From Leptodontidium sp. MPI-SDFR-AT-0119 (taxonomy: Eukaryota; Ascomycota; Leotiomycetes; Helotiales; Leptodontidiaceae), in contig JAHLEZ010000015.1 of the NCBI GenBank assembly GCA_020726505.1, forward strand, positions 372,001 through 436,000: 64,000 bases of DNA, given 5' to 3'. The position numbers and the translations under genes are program-made. The notes beneath the pieces were generated by a model, which saw only the letters and a program-made list of their open reading frames with translations, was not told the origin of the DNA and made no database searches. Below, one piece after another: positions 56,051 through 64,000 of the stretch (position 1 is the stretch's first letter; the number at the start of each line of letters is the position of its first letter).

Positions 56051-57219
56051 TTAGCAGACCGTACAAGGCTTCCCTTGAATAGCCTCCGAAATAGCATAAT
56101 AAGCCGGCTTCCTCACAAAAGTCTCATTATAGATATCCGCTCCTCCCTGACCCTTGAACGCCCCAGGAACCCAACTATACCTATCCGTGAAATCCCACAC
56201 TGTAGTTCCAATACACCCTTTCCCGGCTTGCATGCACGCCGCGACACTGGAGTAATAATCCCGCGCTTGCTGCTTCTCTCTGGTGGCGGTGTAGAACGGC
56301 GGACCGGTGAATCGTACATCCAGTTCAGTCTGCGCGACTTCAACGCCCATGGCGAGGAAGCTCTTCATGACAGCTAACTGATCGGCTGTGGATGGTGTAC
56401 TGCCGACTTCAAAATGCGACTCCATTCCCACACCGTCGAAGCGGATGTGGCGGTGCTGGAGGTGCTTGATGAGATCTAGCAAGGCATCGACTTTTGGCCC
56501 GGGAGACTCGATGCCGTAATCGTTGTAATAGAGCTTGATATCCTTTCCTGTCGATCGGACAGCTTCAGCGGCAAACTTGAAAGCGAGGTAGAAGTAATCC
56601 GGCCCGATGGTATCGTACCAGATACTAGAGGAGAAAGAGCCGTTGCCGAGCAACGCTTCGTTTATCACGTCCCAGGAGTAGCAGGAGGAGCCGAAGTGTT
56701 TGATTGTTGTTTTGATGTGGTTCTCCATCACGGCTGTAAGGGTCGCAGCTGTCCAGGTTCCAGATGTGATGAAGGGTGAGAGTTCATCGACCCAGACGAG
56801 GTTGTGGCACCGGACTTTGGCCCCGGATGATTTGGCGAGGTTGATGAAGTAGTCGCCGCCGGTGAAGTTGAAGACGTTTTGTGTGGGTTCTGTGTATTCA
56901 AACTAACTATCATCAGTACATTCTCAAAACCAAACTTGATGGCAGCAGTTGAAAACATAAGACTCACCTTCATGATATTCGCAGGCGTCATTTCTCCGAA
57001 AATCCTGGGGTCCGTCAGGATCGACAGGTAGGTCTTATCAGTCTGCTCTGCATTCTCGTTCGTTTGTGGGATATCGGCAGCTGTCCCAAACCAGAGTTTT
57101 CCCTTCTGCTTGGCCAGCTCGTTCAGATTCGTTGCGATCCCATTGGTGGCCGGTGCACTGGATGCTTCATGGAAAAGTGCAAGCGCAGCTGTCACAGCGG
57201 CGAGAGAGAGGGAATGCAT
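56051..57219 (-). CDS. Secreted endo-beta-1,4-xylanase, GH10
   Basis: Two exons (56968-57219 and 56051-56902, 65-bp intron) give 367 residues. A signal peptide MHSLSLAAVTAALALFHEAS precedes a single GH10 catalytic barrel; there is no carbohydrate-binding module. The start LWFGTAADIPQTNENAEQ and MTPANIMK, then FEYTEPTQNVFNF, match the family. The acid/base glutamate is E166 in WDVINEALLG, and the nucleophile is E277 in VAQTELDVRF. CHNLVWVDELSPFI contains the His and Trp of the substrate cleft (HxLVW). The C-terminal WDFTDRYSWVPGAF is also conserved. It hydrolyses internal xylan bonds outside the cell. The first ATG of the frame, MHSL, is chosen. Confidence 0.96.
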
Positions 57220-58556
57220 ATCGATTAAGATTTCCAATGAACTCTGCCAGGAACTGAGTGATAGGAGGAACTTGAAGTCTCGCTGAAGCTCCCGGACAAG
57301 ACATCTTGGCTCTTATATATCCGTCCCTAGACCAGCAAGGAACTACAACGCTGGTTTCCTTGCCCCTCGTTTCCCTAGAGTCCTTGCTCCAACATTACAA
57401 ATTTGCGACAGTGAGCTATGCAATTCAGCCTGAATGAGATCCAGGAACATCCGCACTAAAGCTCATGATCTAACCAAAGTCAAATCCATCTCCAGAAGAA
57501 TGTGATCAGCGATGGCCGAACTACCACGCCCACCAGGGAACGCGCCGCGGTGCAAATAGTCCGGACAAACATTTCTTCCAGACCTCCAATGACGAGAAAT
57601 GTAATTTACCCACCATTAACCTATCCTACCGAACGTCCAAGAAAAGCTTCTCTTGCCCGGGGAGGAGGCGAAAGAAGGATTGCGGGGACAGTAGGTATTT
57701 TGCCGGTACGGTACCTGAATCCGAGCTAGGACGGGCGGACACGAAGCGGTCCGGGTAAATTAGTTTAATTGTTTCTTCCCCTCTCCGAATTATGGGGATG
57801 GGTCAAGCTTTTCATATCGTGGGAGCAGGGCTTGACAAGCTTTTGGCGTAAATGGTGGTGGAATTTTGTAGGGGATGGGGCTTGATGATTCATTACAAGA
57901 TATATCTTGGGGATTGCTTGCTGGGCTGATGGTTGAGAATTGCTCAATGCTCAACCTCGGATACTCGTGTCTTAGTTCGAATGTACAGTACAGTGTCCTC
58001 GCTGAAATAATTAGAGTCGCTGCTGAAAAGTAATACGAGAAATGCGCTCCAGATAAATAATTAAGTAACTGGATTACTGCAAGTCAAAGTCTCCCAATTC
58101 TGAGCCCTGTACCCCCTCAGCTAGAAATGCAACACACCAAATCTCCCGCAGTCGTACAACTCCTTCCAAGACCTGATATAGTAAGAGTAAAATGTGGTAT
58201 TTATCGATATGCTACGGTTCTTGAGAATGAATAAAAATTGTTTTGCAATACTCAATCGATTGTGCTAATCTATTTTAAGTCATAGCTACTTGGGAGCTAC
58301 ATTAGAAGCAGACTTATTAAAGATATACTCCAAGATACCGCAGAAGACATCCTCTCAATAAGTCCATTGACCTTTGAATATACAACCTGGGGTGTGGCAG
58401 AGGTTTGTAGAAGCTTGAACGTCTAAGCTAGGGTACGAAATTCAAGGGGCTTTTGGACAATATTATTTATCTATGAAGCCATTTTCTTTCTAGGCAGTAC
58501 ATGCTGAGCTCAATCAAGCATTCTTCCTTGCCTCCTTGCCCCTTTCGATCGCTTTT
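57220..58556. other. Intergenic, no supported gene
   Basis: Xylanase promoter on the left and AT-rich sequence on the right. Frames on both strands lack motifs. Confidence 0.5.
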
Positions 58557-58713
58557 GATTTCTTTTGATTTCTTTTTGATTTTGATTTCTTTTGATTTCT
58601 TTTTGATTTTGATTTCTTTTGATTTCTTTTTGATTTTGATTTCTTTTGATTTCTTTTTGATTTTGATTTCTTTTGATTTCTTTTGATTTCTTTTGATTTC
58701 TTTTGATTTCTTT
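58557..58713. repeat. Nested tandem repeat: 4 x 27 bp then about 5 x 10 bp
   Basis: From 58557 four perfect 27-bp units occur, each made of gatttctttt, gatttcttttt and gatttt. From 58665 the array turns into about five 10-bp gatttctttt units to 58713. The longer unit is clearly built from the shorter one. The minus strand is purine-rich and reads in frame as repeated KEIKRNQ, but this is a property of the repeat, not evidence of a gene. Confidence 0.95.
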
Positions 58714-59517
58714 ATATTGACTTTCGCCTAATATCACCGAGGGAGGTGGGCAAGCGACGTTTTTGACTGGCAAAGATGCTTTTCTCCCTTTATTCTGAAC
58801 TAGAGTTAGAACGCATACACACGAGTGGTGGCCATTTCAACAAACCCTTACTCCCTGGTTCGGACTCTCTCCGTCGGACTTCAGGCCTCTGATTCCAAGC
58901 AAGCGTGTAATCACGTGAGGCTAGTCTTTTCTGCAACACGGCTTCGACCGACAGATCTAGAATCATTACCTCTGAGATGAGACTTCGATCATTCACTTCT
59001 GTTACAATAGTCATTTGACCTTCAGTCCTCAAGCAAAACGTGCAAAATGAACAGCTGGAACAAAGTCTGGAACAACCTAGCGCTTTAACTAGGTTTACCA
59101 AGATAAGTAAAGTCCCCCTCCCGTCCCCTCCGTTTGCATCGCCGCCTTCACATCTACGGTTTGCGACAGCCCATAGCGGGTTCTGGCATCTCTCTCCAGC
59201 TCTCCCACTCTCGATAATGAGCCACCATTCCCTTCCCATCTCTTTATCGCGCCCCTCCAACTCATCGCAGCTTTCGCTCTAGATATTCTGTGATCGTAAG
59301 TAAGCATCGCTGCTTCTGCACACAAACGGAAACCTCATTCGCAAGTCTGGTGAAGCCAGTTCCCCAGCCACAACGAACCCGAGGCAGAAACACGATCAGG
59401 TTCTACACCTTCAACAGTTACCGAGATACTCTCAATTCAGATCCGATCAGAGTTCCAGCCTCCGTCCAAACCGCCCACAGCTTGACAGCCTTCGTTTGCT
59501 CAAGGGGAAACGCCAAG
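58714..59517. other. Intergenic, upstream of the RNase H gene
   Basis: A minus-strand frame at 58790-59260 has no motif. Plus-strand frame 59290-59517 runs in frame into the RNase H start without an ATG; I treat it as leader, but a longer N-terminal exon (mitochondrial-type, Arg/Ser/Thr-rich) cannot be excluded. Confidence 0.4.
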
Positions 59518-60237
59518 ATGGTCTACACGATGGAGATATACATCGATGGGGGATGCAGAGGAAACGGAAGACCTGACGCTATCGGTGCCGCGGCAGCTGT
59601 TTTCAAGTATGGTAACCACAATCATCTATCGATGTGCCTTTCGGCATCGTGCAAACCAAATCACATGATCTGTCTGCCATGCTGACACGATCTCTTGTTT
59701 AGATACAGATGGGGCCGTCAACAAGCATGGACTAGATACCTCGAAAGCACTGATGAACATTGGAACGATGACCCTCCAGTCACCAACCAGCGCGCAGAGA
59801 TGACTGCCGTCATCATCGCCCTGGAGCAAGCTCTGGAGAAGTACCACGATTTAGATGGAACACCCCGGATCGACGTCAAGATCTACACAGACTCCAAGTA
59901 TGTGATTGGCTGTATGACGGACTGGATCTACAAGTAAGTGTTAGAGTACAACTTCAAAATACCTACCTCCTCCTGTACCATACCGCCGAGCTCTGGAGTC
60001 TACTGCAGTTCCGCACTTACGAGTACTCATGGCTTACTTCTCATCCTCAGGTGGTCTAACAATGGTTGGATTAATGCCGCTGGGAACCCTGTCGCTAATC
60101 AGGACTTGATTCGCGTGGCCTCGGACTTGGATGACCGCTTGAAGGAAGAAGGCAGTGTCAAGTATATCTGGATCCCTCGGGCAGATAATCAGGATGCGGA
60201 TGATGCTTGCAATGATAGGATGGATCAGGGGCAGTGA
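59518..60237 (+). CDS. Ribonuclease H-like protein (RNase HI domain)
   Basis: Three exons (59518-59606, 59703-59933, 60051-60237) give 168 residues, a single RNase H domain. The four acidic catalytic residues are in place: D10 in IYIDGGCRGNG, the Glu of TNQRAEMTAV, the Asp of IYTDSKYVIGC, and the late Asp in RADNQDADD. The middle WSNNGWINAAGNPVANQDLI is typical of eukaryotic RNase HI. It would cut RNA of RNA-DNA hybrids. No hybrid-binding domain is present, so it is shorter than the main RNase H1 and resembles the small RNase H-like proteins that are numerous in ascomycetes. No reverse transcriptase is adjacent, so it is not clearly retroelement-derived. Confidence 0.9.
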
Positions 60238-62220
60238 ATACTACTATCTCTGGATCGAGAACTGGCTATTCCGAATTGATAGGGAAGGAAAATGGCTAGT
60301 TACGCTACTGTATTTTTTTTTAAAAAAGTTTAGCACGAAGTCCTATCCTTCTGATGAAAATATGTGTGCATGTATTTTTTTTTTAAAAAAAAAATTTGTT
60401 GCTTTAAGTCTGAATCGAGACTCTGGCTTTCTTCCCCTGTAAAACTTGCGATAGGGCATCCACGAGAGGGTTGTCGAGATTTGGAGTAGTTTTGCAAGTT
60501 CAAACTACCTCGTCAAAAGATTTCCTGCAAGCAAGAAATCCACGAAATGATGATTCGAGAGCAATTTCCTTCTTCGGTTTATCGTGGGGTCGTAGGCAAA
60601 TGCGAACAAGCTCTCCTTCCATCAATTTGAAGCATGGATAGAGGGAGTGGTGTGCATGAAAACGCACCGCCAAACATGCTGCCCTCGTTTCGACGAACGA
60701 GCCTTGCTGTTTTCTCAGTCAGTAAATCCAAAGGGGCTAGCTGCGTAGGCGAGACGTATTTCGCGCCGCTCAACCTGCGTTCTTGTCCTGGATAGGGATT
60801 TAGGAATGTTCATTTAGCCTGTTCTAGGAGATTTGTTCATAGTCAGGGTCTTGCTGCGACGCTTGCGAAGGAGACCAAAGGGCGGGGATTTGTGTGCGGT
60901 TCAGGCACCGATGGATGCATCTCGAAGTGCGGGAAACGATTTTAGACACGTGGGGAAAGACGGCGATAATTCCCACGGAGTGTAAGATTCGACGAGGTTT
61001 TGTTCAACAGCTGGCTAGGGTTGGTTCACGGCATCCCGACTTTCAAGGAATTTCCGAGCCGGATCCAACGAGAAGCCGAAGCACTCGCAGGACGCTGAGT
61101 CCTCGATTATGAAAGAGTAATCAGGAAATGCTGTCTGGGTGTTGGAGTTCAACCAATGATGAATTAAAATATAGTTTCGGGATCATCCAGCAGCAGCAGG
61201 GTAAATGACACTGCTTAAACTTGAACGACCAAAAAAATTCGAAACACATATTGAGGATAGTACAAATAAATGATTCCAATGAAAGGCAACAAATGAAGCA
61301 AATATGTTCCATGGCCGATAGGGAGCAAGACCGAAATGAAAATGAGCCAGTGAGAGGGCGGTAGACAGCCAAGTATTGTATCGTGAAACCAACAATCCTT
61401 CTGCGGCGCTGCAAATCATGGACGCCAACACGAAGACCAAGCCTCATCGAAATAGCTGTGTGACTCTTCATTCGACAGCTAAGTGGCCATACTTTACATT
61501 CCACTAAAGTCGCTGGAAAGTAGTTCGTGCGGTGCTTTTCAGGCAGTCGTCAATCCCCCAGACCACTGGCGACCCTTCTCCTTTATGAAAGGCCGAGAAT
61601 CTACCAAAACAATATGTTTTATTCTCTTTGGAAAATAAATCATTACAGTATTAAAGCAAATTTACGAATAACGAAATTTTTTATTGTGGGATCATCAAAT
61701 GTCAAAGTAAAAATAACGATTCGTGGGGTCCAGGAGGTGGTCGGAGCGGAAACCAAGATGGCCGAGCGATTGGCTGACGCTGTTACAAGGCCAACGGCTC
61801 GGGAGGCTCGGAAACTAGGCTTGGGCGTCTCCCAACCTCCCCCTGTTTACAGGCGGCTAAGAGAGTATTTTACTGGGCCCAGCAGCTATTGTTTGGAGTA
61901 CAAGACGCCGGTAAGATCGGCTGACGACGAGGCTATGCCGTTTGCTGACCTCGCTTAGTGAAGTTGGCCCTGTAGGCCAATCAATTTTGCTGAGTAGAGT
62001 CTTGGTACGACAGTTGGCACTGTTGGAATGCGGTGCTATGGCAGTGAAGTACCGATCCTGACTTTCCGGTGAGTGCTGCGGATGGAGTCGTCTACGTAAC
62101 TCGGTCAGACCTTCGGACGTTGGTCAAATAGAAGGATTCCCCCACTTCCCAATGACTTCCCTCTTCATTTTCATATTTTCGCCGAAGGACGTTCCCTTTG
62201 CACATACCAAAACATTCACA
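60238..62220. other. Long intergenic region with T/A tracts
   Basis: No supported gene over about 2 kb. T8-10 and A6-10 tracts adjoin at 60309-60326 and 60373-60393, forming short inverted repeats that could act in 3' end formation of the RNase H transcript. Frames at 60894-61112, 61121-61504 and 61527-61958 show no motif. An in-frame ATG at 62152 could extend the next gene by 23 residues. Confidence 0.45.
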
Positions 62221-62871
62221 ATGCACGCCCTCATGACGCACAGAACTTGGAAGAAGAGATGGATAATTCCAATGTGGAGCGTGCAAATCCCACTGCTGGC
62301 GATCACCATAATCATCCTTGGCATTTTAATCGGAGTCGAGCTGAACGCCTCGGAGGATAGCTTGGGAAACTCTCAATCGACTGTACAAGCGTAGGAATCT
62401 CTGTTACATTCTATTAGTCCCTAAACTAACGAGTAACAGATGGACGGTTGTCAACCTTACCCTGGCTATTATTGCCTTCTTGATCGACTGCGTCGAAGTA
62501 TCCATGTACATCCACAACGATCTTAGCCCAAAGCTCTACCTCGGATTCAACATATTCAAATTCTCAACATGGATTATACCTTTCGCATGGAATATATACG
62601 TTGACTCTACGCCGTGGAAAGGGAGGGGCTGGAACGATATTTACCTATACGTTGCGATTGGGTTATCGAGTACTGTGTTGTAAGTGACCTGGATTGTGTC
62701 CAGGTACTCTCTAGGTTACATACTAACCTAGATAATAGTGGAACCTTTATTGCATCTCTCACTTATGCACTGGTGGTGTTCCGGACATACCAAAGCCGGG
62801 CAAGGACGTTGTATGACAACTACTCTGCTTCGAAATCGAGCAATTCAAATGTGGATGTATTCTACACTTGA
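62221..62871 (+). CDS. Unrecognised four-transmembrane protein
   Basis: Three exons (62221-62390, 62440-62679, 62739-62871) give 180 residues with clean GT-AG introns. Four hydrophobic segments are visible: VQIPLLAITIIILGILIGV, WTVVNLTLAIIAFLIDCV, FSTWIIPFAWNIYV with IYLYVAIGLSSTVFG, and TFIASLTYALVVFRTY. A basic cytosolic stretch (THRTWKKRW) precedes the first, and a Ser/Asn-rich tail ends in VDVFYT. The layout recalls small fungal MARVEL-like membrane proteins, but I do not assign the family. The ATG at 62221 has A at -3; an in-frame ATG at 62152 has a weaker context. Confidence 0.75.
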
Positions 62872-62901
62872 AGGCACAGGGTGACTTGAAAATTGTTCAC
62901 A

Positions 62902-63120
62902 TCAGCACACTTTCTCATCCAAGATGTGTAGATAGCAGTTCCCATCCATCCGGACACTGCTGGACAGGAGGAAGACTTCATCCATAACACTGATGTCGTA
63001 CCGGCATTCAACAGCATCCTGGCTCTCAACCGACGTTACCTTCTCACCCACCAAAGGGTCGCAAATAGATGTAGCGAACTTGCCGGATACTTCTGGGATG
63101 ATCTGAGCGCTGTTGTGGTT
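62902..63120 (-). CDS. Possible last exon of an unrecognised gene
   Basis: A minus-strand frame of about 72 codons ends at a TGA (62902-62904) and reads like protein: NHNSAQIIPEVSGKFATSIC, DPLVGEKVTSVESQDAVECR and VRMDGNCYLHILDE. A possible acceptor (acatttag) lies at about 63121-63123. Upstream, minus-strand sequence to about 63324 reads LLGLFGFKSNELQASYKQIS, which could be the exon before, but the donor is weak. I do not recognise the family. Confidence 0.3.
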   Translation of the reverse strand, partial: NHNSAQIIPEVSGKFATSICDPLVGEKVTSVESQDAVECRYDISVMDEVFLLSSSVRMDGNCYLHILDEKVC

Positions 63121-63516
63121 GGCATAACTGCTCGCCTAAATGTCGTTGAATAGGGGGGTTTCCCAGCACAAACGATCTGACACGACAACGGCAACAAGAT
63201 GGACGAGGTCAACCGCGGATGAAGAGATCTGCTTATACGACGCCTGCAGCTCGTTACTCTTGAACCCAAACAGTCCTAGTAGTTGTGGCGTGCCTCGGGT
63301 TGGAGGTGTGGTGGAAACAAGCATTCATTCGGGATACTTTGGAGCGTGCCGTGGGGAACCAACAGTAGTGATGTATGCTGTCTCGACCTATTTGACCAGA
63401 ATGTGTTGGCAAGTTCAGCTAGAGAAATCTCACGTCGAGCATGAGGCAGAGAATTTTTTTGCCAAGGGGGACAATGATCATGCATTCAATTCTATTCATT
63501 GTTCAGACAAAAACTC

Positions 63517-63952
63517 TCAAAACATGACCCATCCGCAGACCAAAATCACTACCAAAACTCCCGCAAAAAACATTCCCATCAGCTTAGCCCCAGTCCAGAC
63601 CAAATTATCCTGCACAAAAGTAGTGGCCCGGATGTATTCATTGGCGATATCCACAGTCTGTGAAGTCATGATCAGCCGTGTGACAAACACAAAGGGGGAT
63701 GGAAACTCAGGCAAAGTATGATGAGGAGTGAAGGCATACCAAAGTTCTCATGGCGGTCACCTGAATCATGTTAGCAGTGAACTCAGAGATTTCAAACTTG
63801 GAAGGGAATTGTGGGAGGGGAAAAGTACTTACAGTTTCAGGAGCTATTTGGTGGCGGATTTCTCTGGCAGCGGCGGATGTGGTGGGTGTGGCGGGCAATC
63901 TTCGGGCTTCACCGGCGCGGGAAGCAACGCTGGATCGATGCTTTTTAGGGTT
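63517..63952 (-). CDS. C-terminal part of a membrane-anchored protein (partial, runs off the window)
   Basis: Exons 63833-63952, 63740-63760 and 63517-63657 join in frame. The top exon starts after a good acceptor (ttttttgtag) with a branch-like ctgac, so at least one earlier exon lies beyond the window. The visible 93 residues have a basic Ser/Ala-rich start (NPKKHRSSVASRAGEARR), a helical part (VDIANEYIRATTFVQDN) and a single C-terminal membrane segment (MGMFFAGVLVVILVCGWVMF) that ends the protein. It looks like a tail-anchored or single-pass protein. The 21-bp middle exon is a microexon. Family unknown. Confidence 0.55.
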
Positions 63953-64000
63953 CTACAAAAAATCACAGCTCTGTCAGCGGGGGTTGGACCAACTGAGTAA

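Noticed and set aside
58510..58773. Minus-strand frame with KEIKRNQ repeats
   Set aside because: Produced by the 27/10-bp tandem repeat whose unit lengths keep the frame open; not evidence of a gene.
58790..59260. Minus-strand frame of 156 codons
   Set aside because: No motif, no homology pattern, overlaps the RNase H promoter region.
59290..59517. N-terminal extension of the RNase H protein
   Set aside because: In frame but begins with GTG and has no ATG; RNase HI motifs begin immediately after the ATG at 59518.
59518..60237. RNase H as a remnant of a retrotransposon
   Set aside because: It is a complete three-intron gene with all catalytic residues and no reverse transcriptase or integrase next to it.
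60309..60393. T-tract/A-tract inverted repeats as a retroelement end or poly-A tail
   Set aside because: No target-site duplication or element open reading frame nearby; more likely a 3' flank feature of the RNase H gene.
61121..61504. Minus-strand Cys/Phe-rich frame
   Set aside because: No signal peptide or membrane pattern consistent with a real protein; composition follows local sequence.

Overview
The window is nuclear DNA of a filamentous ascomycete fungus. The evidence is short GT-AG introns (about 45-60 bp) inside most genes, intergenic spacers of 0.2-1.5 kb, and typical fungal families: Zn2Cys6 regulators, a CFEM/Pth11-type receptor, modin-like, EthD and fungal MFS proteins. Several families are common in Leotiomycetes and Sordariomycetes, but I cannot fix the species. 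I resolved about 25 genes by splicing by eye; exon joins are given in each entry and nearly all preserve frame exactly.

Layout. 0-2 kb: tail of a regulator and coding-like debris. 3-5 kb: an acyl-CoA/4-coumarate-CoA ligase ending in AKL. 6.4-9.8 kb: a VOC-fold protein and a CFEM 7-TM receptor-like protein. 11.4-13.3 kb: an unrecognised multi-membrane protein with one in-frame TAG. 14-22.7 kb: conserved housekeeping genes (MSH3, a C2H2 zinc-finger protein, the Rab geranylgeranyltransferase beta subunit). 23.7-27.4 kb: a GGCT-like protein with a membrane segment and an MFSD1-like transporter. 28.8-33.1 kb: a Zn2Cys6 regulator convergent with a modin-like gene. 33.9-38.6 kb: EthD, hemerythrin and GNAT proteins. 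39.3-41 kb: a secreted protein built from Cys modules. 41.9-57.2 kb: the metabolic part (FMO fused to a DUF6314-like domain, TNA1-type transporter, atypical GTPase, SDR, kappa-class GST/HCCA isomerase, second CoA ligase, GH10 xylanase). 58.5-64 kb: a nested tandem repeat, RNase H, a 4-TM protein and the end of a small membrane-anchored protein.

The most interesting unit is 50.6-55.3 kb. An SDR ending SKL, a kappa GST/2-hydroxychromene-2-carboxylate isomerase-like protein ending SKL, and a CoA ligase ending PKL lie side by side, and the last two are divergent across one 691-bp spacer. This looks like a small peroxisomal module for an aromatic or fatty carboxylic acid. The FMO-DUF6314 fusion and the organic-anion-type transporter just upstream may feed it. 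This function is inferred from motifs and order only.
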